A DNA stretch of 64,000 nucleotides from Diploptera punctata (GCA_030220185.1 JASPKZ010004567.1:532837-596836); one strand, 5' to 3'. Positions 38,499 through 49,410 are shown, counted from the first letter of the stretch. Notes: generated by a model from the sequence alone, not told the origin. Program-made: numbers and translations.

Positions 38499-40609
38499 CT
38501 ATGCAGCCTGTTCGGGCGAAGTTAAAAGTGGAGTCCATCTTCTACGTGGTCGGCCAACATCTCTTGTTCCTCTGAGATTATACAGGAAGGTTCTTTCGTT
38601 GTTCATTCTCATTAAGTGTTCTGTCCATTTCTTATTATTTTCGCTGATTTTATCTTCAATTTTATATATATTTAATTCTTCTTGTATAGTTTCATTCCTT
38701 ATTCTATCCGCTCTTGTGCATCCTTTCACATTATGTAAAAACAGCATTTCCACAGTCTGTATCCTGCTTTTATCCCTTGATTTCATTATCCAATTTTCAC
38801 TTCCATACAACAACAAAGGAACAGCCATTGTTTTATATAATTTAAGTTTCGTATCTTTCCTTGTTTTCTGACCTAAGGTTCCTTTTATGGTTCCACAAAT
38901 AGCCTGGAATTTATTTACTTTATTTTCTCTATAAGTTATATCACATCCTAAATATTGGAAATGTGATACTTGTTCTATTATTTTGTTATCCAGTACAATT
39001 TTTTATCTAATTCCATATTTACCAATAAATGCCATTACTTTTGACTTATTTATTGATATTTTACAATTATATCTATTGGCTATTAATTTAAATTTATATG
39101 CTAACATTTGGAGCTCATTTTCAGATTCTGCTAAAAGTACATCATCATCAGTGAATAATAAAGAATTTATTTTATCTTTATTATCAATTAATATTCCTTC
39201 ATTAGTTAAAACCTACTTCCATTCTTTTAGGATATCGTCCATATAAATATTAAATAATATAGGTGAGAGTGAACACCCTTGTCGTACTCCTTGGTTTATT
39301 TGAAAAAAATGTCTTATTTTTGGTCAACTGAGGGTCAATATAAATATTTGTTCCATAGTACAAGCTCTTAACAGTTTCTATAATCTGAATAGGTAGGCCT
39401 TTTTCTTTTAGGATATTCCACAATATTTCCCTGTTTACTCGATCAAATGCTTTATCTAGGTCTATGAATAACAAATGTGTTTCTAGGTTTTTTCTTGTCT
39501 TTTGTTTATTATCTGATTCAGGACAAATATTCCATCGGTACAAGATCTTCCTTTTCGGAACCCATTTTGTTCTTCTGCTAGTATTACTTCAGTAATTCGT
39601 TGTATTCGTTTTGCTATTATTCTAGCATATATTTTATATCTACTATTTAGGAGGGTAATGCCTCTGTAATTAGATGGTTGGTTTCTTTCTCCTTTCTTGT
39701 AAATTGGTTTTACTATACCTTGCCTCCATGTTGCTGGTATATTATGATTCTCCCAACACATATTAAGAAAATTCGAGAATCTTAATTTAAAAAAAATATA
39801 TCTGCATATTTAATTAGTTCTGAATTGATGTCATCTGGACCGCTAGCTTTTCTATTATTTGTTAATTTGAGCGATTCTTCCAGTTCTTCCATTTGTATTT
39901 TATCTACTTTCAAATTCTCACATTTTGGTTCTTCTTCGTTTTCATTCTCGTTGTACCACAGGTCTCTGAAATATTCTATCCAATGTTCTTCTGATATTGA
40001 TATAGGTATATATGTGCAGCTTCTTTTTCTGATTTATTTAAATATTTAATTGTTCTATAAGCAGTCCATTGTCGTCCATGTAGACCATGTTCTAGATTAG
40101 ATACATATCGATCCCAACTGTTTTGGTGGATTCCTAACAATTTTCTTTGCTTCCTTTCTTTGTTTATAATATATTTCTTTTGTTTCTTCAGTTTTCTTTT
40201 GTAAATAATGTAAATATGCTTTCTTCTTTTCCTCTATAACTGTTTTAATTTTGTCATTCCATATTCTTAATCCTCTCTTCTTACAATTTTTCCTTCTTAA
40301 TCCTAGAACTTCATATGCTGCTTTCTTTAGAGCCCAATCAATGTTGCTCCATTCTTCTTCTATATTATTATTTATTTCTCGCTGTAATATATACTGAGAT
40401 AATCTATTTGCATACAACTTTCTTATACTTTCTTCTTGTAATAAATTCACTTTATATGTTTCTTCATTGTAAATTTTTCTTGTTGTTGGTTTCCTCCATC
40501 TTTCTAATAATTTTATATTACAAGTCAAGAGAAAATGATCTGTTCCTATATCAAAACCTCTATATACTCTTACATCTGTGACCCAGGGTATCAATTTTCT
40601 GTTTACCAA
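38499..40609 (-). pseudogene. LINE RT and C-terminal region
   Basis: Segments: SDH-like GTDHFLLTC and RKIYNEETYKVNLL (40609-40097), IPATWRQGIVKPIYKKGERN, YRGITLLNSRYKIYARIIAK, FRKGRSCTDGIFVLNQI (39761-39483), LFIDLDKAFDRVNREILWNI (39543-39250), active site LLFTDDDVLLAES (about 39125-39160, Ala changed to Thr) and C-terminal LLLYGSENWIMKSRDKSRIQ (38828-38499). Multiple stops and frameshifts. Confidence 0.85.
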
Positions 40610-40882
40610 GAAATAATCAATAATTGATCTTAATCCTCTAGCCGACCAGGTGTACTTATGTATTTCTTTCTTTCTAAAATAGGTATTAGTAATTCTGTAT
40701 CCATTAAATATTGCAAATTGTCAAAGTTCTTTTCCACTATCATTTTCTATTGTTTCTCCTTGTGTACCAATTGTATCAGGTATAGGATGGCACCCTATTC
40801 TTCCATTAAAATCACCTCCAATAACTATATAATCATTTTTATTTATTTTATTCACTACTTTTTGAGTTCTTTATAAAATTTT

Positions 40883-41603
40883 TCAATTTTTTTCTTTTTT
40901 CCCTTGTTCTGGTGCATATATACCTATTATTGTCATATATCCTCTTTGTATTTTATACCTGACAGTAATTATTCTTTCTGATATAAAAGTATAGCTATGT
41001 ATTTTCCTCCTCCAAATGGGGTCTATCATTATAGCTACTCCAGCTGATGCACGTGGTTGTCTTTCTACACCATGATATACAAGGAGGTGATCTTCTATAT
41101 CCTGTGTCCCTTTCAACTTTTTCTTTGTTTCTGTTAAGAGCATTATATTTGCCTTTTTCTTTTTCATTTCATGTAAAACTTCTGTCTGTTTATTATTTAA
41201 CCCTCTTATATTCCATGTTGCCAATAGTAAATTATTCTTTATCATTGTCCTTTTCTTGCCTGGTCCATCATCAGTGTTTCCGTCCGGCTTTCTCCTTCGC
41301 TTTTTAGTAATAGAAGATTCATCTGGCCGCCTTACAAGGGCTGCGCAGATATAGTTGGGTGGTGGGATTGCCACCTTACAGTCTCTCAACTTGCTTCAGC
41401 TTTGTTTTTAGGGTGCTTTCCCTTAGGTAGGTTGCCTTCGCTTCGGCTCTGAGCTCTACCTGCCCATTATAGCCGTCCAATCTGGAACAGACGCTATGCT
41501 GATTTTGGTTCACCCCGGGTATTTCATTTCCCCGGTACCACCTATATTTAGGAGGCATTCCCCTATCCACCACCTGGGAAGGCGCCCGATGGGGGAACAG
41601 CAA
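40883..41603 (-). pseudogene. LINE endonuclease N-terminal region
   Basis: Two frames (41603-41376 and 41389-40883) overlap by a frameshift. The second has ITKKRRRKPDGNTDDG (basic N-terminus), LLLATWNIRGLNNKQTEVL, MLLTETKKKLKGTQD (catalytic Glu), SAGVAIMIDP and MTIIGIYAPEQGKKEK. Related to but distinct from the copy at 22841-23614. Confidence 0.82.
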
Positions 41604-41634
41604 CCCCTCACAGGTTAAAGTATTAATATAAGTT

Positions 41635-41911
41635 TAAATTAAAATGCTTCATACCTCACTCCATATCCAGTCTTCTAAGTAGACCGCAGTTTCAAAGCCT
41701 TGGCTGCTTCTTCTTCAGTACTTTCTCGATAACTGATGTTATGTCAATGAGAAGAAGTAGTTCTTCTGATCGACATAACATGAGTCGATGAGAAAGTACT
41801 GAAAATGAAGCTGCTAAGGCTTTGAAACCGCGGTCTACTTAGAAGACTGGATAGGAGGTGAGGAATGAAGCATTTTAATTTAATCTTAAATTAAACCTCA
41901 TAGTAATTTAG
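41635..41911. mobile_element. PLE palindrome (ACCGCGGT group)
   Basis: Arms AAATTAAAATGCTTCATACC and complement with inner TCCAGTCTTCTAAGTAGACC. Related copies at 35716-35915 and 47120-47250. Minus arm has an excellent ribozyme. Confidence 0.82.
41677..41723 (-). ncRNA. hammerhead ribozyme, full five-pair stem I
   Basis: Minus strand: AAGTA (41719-41723), CTGAAGA (41712-41718), stem II AAGC/GCTT, GAAA, stem III ACTGCGGT, C at cleavage (41682), TACTT (41677-41681). Stem I AAGTA/TACTT is fully Watson-Crick. One of the best candidates in the window. Confidence 0.9.
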
Positions 41912-41922
41912 TAATTTTTTCA

Positions 41923-42377
41923 TATATGGATGCGAAACATGGACTCTTACTTTAAGGGAGGAAATCAGATTACGAGTATTTGAGAATAAAGTACTTAGGA
42001 AAATTTTTGGATCAAAGAGAGTTGAACAGACAGGTGAATGGAGAAAACTACATAAAAATGAACTTTAAATGGTCTTTATAGGAAGCCAGATATAATAAGA
42101 ACAGTTAAGTCTTGTAGACTGCAATGGGCAGGACATGTGGCATGTATGGGGAATGAAAGAGGTGCATGGAAGCTTCTTGTAGGAAAACCAGAGGGAAAAT
42201 GCCCAGTTGGTAGACCAAGAATGAAGTGGGAGAATAACATTAACTATGATTTGAGGGAAGTAGATTATACAGGGAATGATTGGAAAGCATTAGCTCAGGA
42301 TAGGAATGTATGGAGAGCTTATGTCCGCGTGGCCATGAACCTACGGGTTCGATAGTGCCAGTGAGTAAGTAAGTAAG
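41923..42377 (+). mobile_element. LINE family 1 3' fragment, 11-bp TSD
   Basis: Duplication TAATTTTTTCA at 41912-41922 and 42378-42388. Plus strand encodes LRVFENKVLRKIF, RRLQWAGHVA-type, EGKCPVGRPRMKWENNINYD and WRAYVRVAMNLRVR, ending in (TAAG)n: the same element type as 4287-6173. Confidence 0.88.
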
Positions 42378-42387
42378 TAATTTTTTC

Positions 42388-42701
42388 AAGTAAAATCCAA
42401 GCAGCCGAGATGAAATTTTTAAGAAGAGTAAAAGGATGCACTAGAATGGACCAGATTAGAAACGAGGATATCCGTGAAGAACTGCAGATCTACTCCATAA
42501 AAGAAAATATATTTAACAACAAGATTCAGTGGAAAGAACATGTAGAAAGAATGGAAGAAAGTAGATTACCAAATAAAATCTTACGTTATTTTCTGAGAGG
42601 AAGAAGATATGTTGGATGTCCTCGGCAGAGATGGTCTTAGATCTATTAGTGAAGACGGAACAGGCAAGTAATGCCTAAACCAGGAAGTGGAGAAGAAGAA
42701 A
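42388..42701 (+). mobile_element. RTE-like LINE 3' fragment at same target
   Basis: Plus strand encodes MKFLRRVKGCTRMDQIRNED and VGCPRQRWS, followed by the GAAGAAGAA tail. Target copies TAATTTTTTC at 42378-42387 and 42702-42711. Confidence 0.85.
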
Positions 42702-42954
42702 TAATTTTTTCCTATAAAAGTTCAATTAATGTAAGTACCTTTTTAAATCACTCTTTCTCAATTATAATATTGAGGAAGACTAATATAAAAAGATACTTAT
42801 ATTTAAAAAAAATTAATATGTTGAGAAGCCATGTGATATGTTGTTAGCAATTCATCTGTCGGATGGGGACGTTAACCTGGCAGTCCCCTTGGTGCTATTC
42901 AATAAGAGTAGGCTATGTACCGGCACCAGGTTTCACCTTCTCCCTTCTCTTCAT

Positions 42955-43175
42955 TATCATGTCTATTACAATACATTTTACACTATAAGGACACTCATCC
43001 TACATTTCTCTCTGTATACAATACAAGAATATAATTATATTCTAAGTAAAGTGGTCTGCTGAAGTGGTTTGTAAATTGAAAATATACCACATTATTGTCA
43101 TTTATTTGCCCAGTGCAGAATCTGAAGCACGTAAAGTGCAGTGGGTGGCATTAGAACACACACACATATATATAA
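42955..43175 (-). repeat. unclassified repeat U3, copy 3
   Basis: Inverted relative to the copies at 29.5 and 35.6 kb; shares CTCTCTGTATACAATACAAG and CAAATAAATGACAATAATGT-like parts. Confidence 0.5.
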
Positions 43176-43419
43176 GTGTTCACTCAGTCTTATAATGATA
43201 ACTGAATAGATCTTTTTTTTTCTTATATAGGATGTTTACATTTTCCTTATGGGTCATTCACAAGTAGTAGAATCTTATTAAGTAAACTGAAATTAAGATT
43301 CAGAGATTGCATCATTACTAAAAGGCCCTGTTTCACAAAAATATGGTCAATAAAGTATGTATTAGAAATTAATATTCTTATAAAGCAAACAGTTGTAAAT
43401 ATCTCTTCTACAAAACAAG

Positions 43420-44099
43420 TTAACATTCAGTACCGTAAACCAGTTAAGGTGTTTAAAGAGACTATCGTGTATGCGGCCATCGGTCAGTTAACTTGTTTTA
43501 GAGCGGGTGCGAACAAACTGCATTTATATTCGGCGCCCAAATATTGTGTTGGCTTAGTATGTCTTAGAGATCATAGATGGCATGTAAATGTACATTTTTA
43601 TTCCCGTTTGACACGTTTAACCTTGGTGAATCCCCTTTTATTTTTAAAACAAACAACACATGGAATTCGTTAACCCAAACTTGCAATGCAGTCGTATATG
43701 TTTCTCGTTATCCTGCTGTTGTTTGTGCGTGAGTAAAACCATGACGAAAGAAAAATATCTTGCTGAAGAAGAATTAGTGAATATTTTGTATAATGATGAT
43801 TCAGGTGATGAACTGATTCCTGAATTAGAAGATTCATAAAGTGAAAGTGAAGATGAACTTCCACTTCCTGAAATTGATATGCCGATTCCATGTGATGTCA
43901 ATCACCCAAGTTATTTCACCATCAAATCCTACTAGGATATCTCCTTTAGGTATGTACAAAATTTGAATTTTCTAGGACTAATAGTTTGTGAATAATGGTC
44001 TATTTTCTGAAGTGCCATGAAAAGGGTAGTTGGGGTATTTAAATGGCTGGCCTGTGGGTTTAAATACCCTGCTCAGTGCCTGGTACTGAATGTGATTAA
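43420..44099 (+). mobile_element. piggyBac-like remnant
   Basis: TTAA at 43420-43423 and 44096-44099, the piggyBac target; ends CATTCAGTACC and its complement GGTACTGAATG. The right end has three extra bases next to TTAA. The interior encodes an acidic N-terminal segment only, so this is a deletion derivative. Confidence 0.6.
43741..43839 (+). pseudogene. piggyBac-like transposase N-terminus (tentative)
   Basis: Reads MTKEKYLAEEELVNILYNDD and an acidic stretch (ELIPELEDS) to TAA, then continues in frame SESEDELPLPEID. Acidic N-termini of this sort are usual in piggyBac transposases. No catalytic Asp triad remains, so the call leans on the TTAA ends. Confidence 0.5.
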
Positions 44100-44289
44100 A
44101 ACAGCTGTACCTTATTAGTGAATCATTAACATTGGTGTTAAAGATATGTCAGTAAAAATATTAAGATTGGACAGCTCTTTATAATGCAGACTACACAAAA
44201 TTAGGTTATGTCTACCTATTATTGATAATAGATTAGTGATTTAAGACACAGGAAACATAACAATATTTATATAACTTTTTTTGGGGGGG

Positions 44290-44480
44290 AAGTCATAGCT
44301 TAGTTGGTTAAGGCAATATTCTACAAGCTGGGAGGTTGAGGGTTCGAGACCCGGTGGGAGTGTGGATTTTTAAAGTTTCTAGTGGTATGATGTCCTGGGG
44401 TAGATTCAGCCTCTAACGGAAATGAGTACCAGATATTTGTTCTAGGGAACTCCATCTAGAAAGAAGAACTCACCACTGAA
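44290..44480 (+). mobile_element. SINE C copy
   Basis: tRNA-like head (TAGCTTAGTTGGTTAAGGCA box A, GGGTTCGAGACCC box B) and body through GAAATGAGTACCAGATATTT. Same family as 8821-9112, 50098-50345 and 57800-58105. Confidence 0.8.
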
Positions 44481-44575
44481 GATGTCCTCCTTAGTCGAGG
44501 GAGAAATGTATAGGAGAAACACCAGTTATGGACCATGACCTTATAGCTCACAATCTTCTAAAACTAATAAATTTA

Positions 44576-45165
44576 ATATTTTTATAATTAATTTAACACT
44601 TCTCACTAAAAGACAAATTATATTTGAAGAGAAAAATATATGGATAAATCATATTTGAAGAGAAAAATTATACGCCCAGACTGGGGCTTGAACCCAGGAC
44701 CTTGCTTTCTAGGCGAATACTCTACCAACCACCTGAGCAAGTTCCAATTTAAATGCAAATTTTTTTCTTATATACACTGTTAATTCCCACACACCAAATG
44801 CTATGAAACCTTTGCTTCTATCTTGCAAATGGCAGCTTCTTTATTAAGAAGACATTTATTTGGTAATTTTACATTACATTATAAAGCCAGTACGGCTTCT
44901 TTGCTTCAGTGAGAAGTGTTAAATTAATAATAAAACATCGAAAGAAGCCCTACGAAGCTTTATAAAATAAAATTCCCAATAAAAGTCTTCTTAAATAAGA
45001 AGCTGTCATTTGCATGATCGAACAGTAATTTGGTGCTCTCGGGAATTAAAAATGTGTAAGAGAAAAATGTGAGTTTAGATTGGAGTGCTTAGAATAGCAT
45101 TAATGTATAAAGCTAAAGGTTCTGGGTTCAAACCGCAGTCTAAGCATATATTTTTCTCTTCAAAT
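44576..45165. mobile_element. SINE A composite, inverted plus direct copy, 12-bp TSD
   Basis: Minus tRNA-like head (44670-44746) and plus head (45087-45150), with tail and body repeated in both directions. Target CTAATAAATTTA / CTAGTAAATTTA (44564-44575, 45166-45177; one mismatch). Confidence 0.78.
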
Positions 45166-45515
45166 CTAGTAAATTTACCTTTTCAGTTGTAAATATAGGG
45201 TAATGAAGCACATTTGTAAAATAAATCTCTGTGGAACAGATTTATGAAAAGTATTAATACTTATAAGTTAACACACTTGAAATTTAAAAGTCATTTTGGA
45301 CCACTGTTGAGGTTATTATATAAAAGCTGAAGATAGAACATATTCTGAATGCACTACAAAGTTTTTTAACTGAAGTTTTTATTAATTGAGTACAACAGAG
45401 ATCTTAGATACAAATTTGATTTATTTAAAAATATAATAGTAGAAGTATCATTAAGAGGTTTGTTTAATAATTAAGACATTTTGTCTGTACATTCTTACCT
45501 CTTATGGTTGTTTTT

Positions 45516-45560
45516 ATCGAACATATGTTTCAAGACTTCTGGGCCCCATCATCAGCGATT
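45516..45560 (-). ncRNA. hammerhead ribozyme, ACATATGT stem III
   Basis: Minus strand: AATCG (45556-45560), CTGATGA (45549-45555), stem II GGGGC/GTCTT, GAAA, eight-base palindrome ACATATGT, U at cleavage, CGAT (45516-45519). Stem I ATCG/CGAT is fully Watson-Crick and the core is canonical. Confidence 0.88.
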
Positions 45561-46271
45561 GCAGGCTCTTGTTGTTTTTGTCGAACTTATGTTTCAAGAC
45601 TTCTGAGCCCCATTGTCAGCAATTACAGACTCTTACAGTCTGTAATCGACAAAAACTGTAAGAGTCTGTAATCGCTGGCGATGGGGCACTGAAGTCTTGA
45701 AACATATTATTTATTTTAAGAAGTAATTTTTTGATATTCTTTTTATCAAGTTTTTCTGAGTCTCAATTTAATATTGGTTTGTTTTCGAACATGTTTTGAT
45801 ATATTCTTCTATATCATCGTCAGCTTTACTAGACTATAAAAAACATAATGTTTGTTCTTTTCAAGATTGAGTAATTTGGTTTCTAAATTTTTTATTGATA
45901 GTTATTATTGTTTTTTCTGATGGTTTTTCTAATGAACATGGGGACCACTTCTAATTTCAAACACTGGTTAATAAATTTAATGTCTGCTAATCTTTTAAAT
46001 TTCTTCTCCTTTAATTTTAAAAACTTTTTAATTTCATCTTTAGTTTCCGAAAAGTGATTATTAAAGTTGTTCAGTTTGGAGAACGCCGTTTTGTTTTTTT
46101 CCATTATTCACAACATAAAAAACAACTTCTGTTTTTTTCCCCTTCCTCATAACTTAAGTAGTTGTTCTAATTATTTATTTTAGGAAGTAATATTTTGAGG
46201 TTCTTTTTACCAAGTTTTTTTTTTTTGGAGCCTAGAGATTTCTTACCTCAATTTAATGTTGATTTGTTCTC

Positions 46272-46309
46272 GAACGTGTTTCGATATATTCTTCTATATC
46301 ATCGTCAGC
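46272..46309 (-). ncRNA. hammerhead-like ribozyme
   Basis: Minus strand CTGACGA (46302-46308), stem II GATATAG/TATATC, GAAA, stem III ACACGT (one mismatch). Confidence 0.5.
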
Positions 46310-46338
46310 TTTACTAGGCTAAAGTAAAGTCTAGTAAA

Positions 46339-46376
46339 GCTGACGATGATATAGAAGACTATATCGAAACATGTTC
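46339..46376 (+). ncRNA. hammerhead-like ribozyme, ACATGT stem III
   Basis: CTGACGA (46340-46346), perfect seven-pair stem II GATATAG/CTATATC with AAGA loop, GAAA (46366-46369), ACATGT, U at cleavage. Stem I weak. Confidence 0.6.
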
Positions 46377-46652
46377 GAGAACAAATCAACATTAAATTGA
46401 GGTAAGATATCTCTAGACTAAAAAAAAACTTGAAACATATGTTTGACAAAAACAACCATAAGAGGTAAGAATGTACAGACAAATTGTCTTAATTACAAAT
46501 TTGATTATTTTAATACTTGAAAGTATTACACCATACTTCTGTGTTACAAACCATAGGTGACTCCTTGCACACTCTAGCAAGAAGTTGCTAGTGACAGCCT
46601 TGGCTTTTTAGAGCTGTTGTGTCAAAGATTGTGTTATTTTGTTTTGTTTCAG

Positions 46653-46812
46653 GAAAAGATCACTTACGACAAGATGCTGGAGGTGCAGTGCTGAATGTCA
46701 CAGCACAGATGGTGCTGTTGTGTTCATGGAGAACTGTGAAGGAAGTGTCATTGTTCCTGGGTGAACTTGCAGAGCGAGCTCCGATATCCTGCAGTGATGG
46801 AACAGATGAAGA
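46653..46812 (+). CDS. THADA: THADA exon 9 of 13 in window
   Basis: Begins after GTTTTGTTTCAG with two bases completing a Gly codon from exon 8, and ends GAAGA|GTATGT. It encodes [20 protein letters not shown], a close match to the conserved THADA sequence DVTAQMVL-x-C-x-WRS-x-KEV. The preceding intron (34788-46652, 11.9 kb) is one of the longest and holds a nearly complete LINE plus many PLE copies. Confidence 0.92.
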
Positions 46813-47119
46813 GTATGTATCGACACCTGTTGCTATGCTGTCATTAACATATTAGCAAAGTAATGATTTTAATCAAAATTAAAGTTGTGTGTTTTCACAA
46901 TACCAGTTTCAAAAGTCATTTAGTTCCATCTGGAGAACATGTTCTCCAACTCATTCATAAAAAGTAATGATTAATAACATAGCATAACAAGAGAAAACTT
47001 TGTTTCTGCAGTATTGTTATTATTGTCATTGTCGTCGTTAAAAAAACTGAATTGGAATATACAAATAAATCACCCTTGCAAAACAGTGTCTCAATAATTC
47101 ATTAATTTAACTGTATAAG

Positions 47120-47250
47120 AAACTATTTAAAATTAAATTAAAATACTTCATGCCTCACCTCATATCCAGTCTTCTAATTATACTGCAGTTTTGAAGCCTT
47201 GGCATCATCTTCAGTAATATCTTGTCAACTGATGTTATGTTGATTAGAAG
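47120..47250. mobile_element. PLE fragment
   Basis: Left arm CTTCATGCCTCACCTCATAT with a ribozyme region whose GAAA has become AAAA; right arm missing. Confidence 0.65.
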
Positions 47251-47285
47251 AACTACATCTTTTTCCCTCCCTATTTGCCATTTGC

Positions 47286-47866
47286 AGGGAAAATGTTAGT
47301 AGAGACACTTGCAGTGCCTTATTTTGATTATTGTGATACTCTTTTTACAGACTTAAATATCATTTTCATTCCAAAGACTTCAGTGTGTTCATAATTCTTG
47401 GAAACGTATTATTTGTGGTATATTATGGCTGATATGCTTGCAAAAAAAGGTACACTCATCCAACAGAGTAAGATCAATTACCTATCTTACAAATCAGTAC
47501 AACTCTACACCAAAATGAAAATAAAATCTCATATAACCGAACAAAACAAAATCCAATGTGAAATCAAGATATGGAAGACATTACTAGAACCAGATACAAT
47601 ATCAAACAGCCCCAGATCAATTGCAGTTGCATCATTTCGTCTTGAAACTGGTCATGATTGCTTGGCAGCACATCTACATAGAATTAAGCTACTAGACTCT
47701 CCACACTGCATATTATGCAAGGACACAAATACGATAATGAACAAGGATCACTTGATGTTCTGCGCTGATCTTCAGAAAATAGTTGGAACACCATTCCAAA
47801 TTGCTGAATATTATTGGGAAGCCCACAAGCGAATGATGACAAATCAAGAGCTTCAGAACATTTGAA
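47286..47866 (+). pseudogene. LINE C-terminal remnant (RNase H end plus zinc-finger tail)
   Basis: First an RT 3' segment MLVETLAVPYFDYCDTLFTD (47290-47360), then a frame from about 47420 with ADMLAKKGT (end of an RNase H domain), VASFRLETGHDCLAAHLHRI and CILC...HLMFCADLQ, a His/Cys tail found in Jockey/I-group elements. Ends with ATGATGACAAATCAAGAGCT. A short 3' scrap of the same element lies at 59547-59610. Confidence 0.8.
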
Positions 47867-48061
47867 TACTACTTATTTGTGGTATTTGCAGATTTGATAA
47901 CGTTACACTGTGCCTGGAAGAGTTTTCTTGGTTTTGTCTACGAGATTATATAATCGTCTATTCCTTATGTCTTCTAAATTTTGAAATTCAAGAGAATGAA
48001 GACATCATTGCCAATTGTTTGAAATATAATTATCAACCAACATATGTTGTATGTATTACAG

Positions 48062-48326
48062 GAAATGCTTGTTGACAGAAAAGCAAGTGCTGGCTATAGG
48101 AGCACATTTGGCCACGCTATTGGCTGAAACAAAACATCGGGGAGCTTTTGAGCAGGCATACTTGGGATTCTGTGCTCTATGCAGCAGACTGTGGAGACAT
48201 CAATCTTCCAGATTGCATCGACTGCCTCAACAGTGGTTGGCACAGATCATGGAGGCCATCACATGGGGCAGAGGCTCCAAACTGTGTGCTACTAGGAGAT
48301 CTGCAGGATTGCCTTTCATGGTGCAG
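48062..48326 (+). CDS. THADA: THADA exon 10 of 13 in window (DUF2428 region)
   Basis: One base completes a Glu codon; the exon then reads 88 codons and ends CAG|GTGAGT in phase 0. Diagnostic THADA sequence is visible: ETKHRGAFEQAYLGF, RLPQQWLAQIMEAI, and SKLCATRRSAGLPFMVQ, the last being the signature of the DUF2428 domain. This region lies in the core of the protein that contacts the methylase partner in the yeast Trm732-Trm7 complex (family knowledge). Confidence 0.95.
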
Positions 48327-48599
48327 GTGAGTATGTTCCCATGTATAGATTTATCCACATACCATGTAGTGTATGTGAAATTACAGTTACCACATGCACA
48401 TAAACCTAGAAAAAAATCGCAGACATTCCTTCCCATATGGGTGGCAAATGCACAGAGTGTACAAAGCATATATCTCGCTCATACACATAGGGACTTGCAC
48501 ATGTAAATAGCACTTGCACATACTCCTATAAATATACTTACCTCATGAGAACAGCAAACCCTTCATTAACCTAGCATATGTACAGAGCCACCTGCATAT

Positions 48600-48840
48600 T
48601 AACTTGAGCCTTTGGGAATCCGATTTATCTCTTCAAAATACCAAATGGCAGCTTCTTATTTAAGAAGACTTTCAATGAGGGTGTTAACATTGCTGTATAA
48701 AGCAGCTGAGCTTCTTTCAGTGTTTTATAATAAATTTAACTTCTTCTTCTTCTTTCTTCTTCCGAATGCAGTATTGGGTGATGATGCCCGTTCTGCGACT
48801 ACAAAAACTGATCTTTCCATCGGTTGAAGGGTCTTTAGTG
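48600..48840. mobile_element. SINE A body piece and LINE 3' scrap
   Basis: 48630-48730 matches SINE A body in reverse (GGCAGCTTCTTATTTAAGAA). At 48742 CTTCTTCTTCTTTCTTCTTC starts a short LINE-like 3' end. Confidence 0.55.
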
Positions 48841-48859
48841 CAATAAATTTAACATTAAT

Positions 48860-49045
48860 AACAATCAAATGAATTGTGAATTCTTCTTACCTCATACATC
48901 TATTTTTTTTAAACACAGCACCGCAGTACTGGAGAAGATAGTTCTCCGATATTGTGGTGCTGTGTTTAAAAAAAACATGGATGTATGAGGTAAGAATTCA
49001 CAATTCATTTGATTCTTATTAATGAAACCTCATAATGTTAAAATT
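48860..49045. mobile_element. PLE palindrome
   Basis: Arms AATTGTGAATTCTTCTTACC and complement around a tip with CAGCACCGCAGTA; ends ACCTCATAATGTTAAAATTC. Core lost. Confidence 0.75.
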
Positions 49046-49064
49046 CTCAAATTTATTATATTAA

Positions 49065-49410
49065 ATTTAACATTTCTCACTGAAGGACAAATTATATTTG
49101 AAGATAAAAATGTATGCCTAGAATCCGGTTTGAACTCATGGTCTCTATCTATACGCTAATGCTCTTTCCAACTGAGCTACCTAGACCTCCAATCTAAATG
49201 CAAATTTTTCTTCTATGTATACAATTCCTGAGAGTGCCAAATGTTGTGAACCATCATTCGAAATGCCCAAGGGCGGCTTCCTGTTTAAGAAGTCTTTTAA
49301 TGGTAATTTTAAAATTACTTTATAATGCCATTAGAGCTTCTTTCTATGTTTGTATTATAAATATAACATTTCTCACTGAAGGACAAATTATATTTGAAGA
49401 GAAAAATTTT
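49065..49410 (-). mobile_element. SINE A copy
   Basis: Minus tRNA-like head (49110-49190) followed leftwards by the tail and rightwards by the body (GGCGGCTTCCTGTTTAAGAA); tail sequence recurs at 49370-49410. Confidence 0.7.

Larger units (their letters stand above)
38476..41614 (-). mobile_element. RTE-like LINE, nearly complete, 13-bp TSD
   Basis: Target duplication TTAAAGTATTAAT at 37604-37616 and 41615-41627, with the PLE above lying between the LINE 3' tail and its left duplication. The 5' end shows GGGGTTGCTGTTCCCCCATC, typical of RTE leaders, and the 3' tail is GAAGAAGAG-like. Encodes endonuclease, RT and C-terminal region in broken frames. Confidence 0.88.
45450..46490. mobile_element. 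cluster of nested PLE palindromes
   Basis: An outer palindrome (TTGTCTGTACATTCTTACCT at 45480 and AGGTAAGAATGTACAGACAA at 46463-46484) encloses a second one (46180-46430, arms TTACCTCAATTTAATGTTGA) and remnant PLE pieces including a lysine-rich reading frame on minus (46104-45892). Multiple ribozyme cores. Confidence 0.8.

Noticed and set aside
45892..46104. Lysine-rich 70-residue minus-strand frame
   Set aside because: It lies in PLE debris, has no recognised motif and low-complexity composition; too little to call a gene.
47398..47865. A 155-residue frame as an extra THADA exon between exons 9 and 10
   Set aside because: Exons 9 and 10 already join in phase, and the frame has LINE C-terminal motifs (FRLETGHDCLAAHLHR, Cys/His tail).
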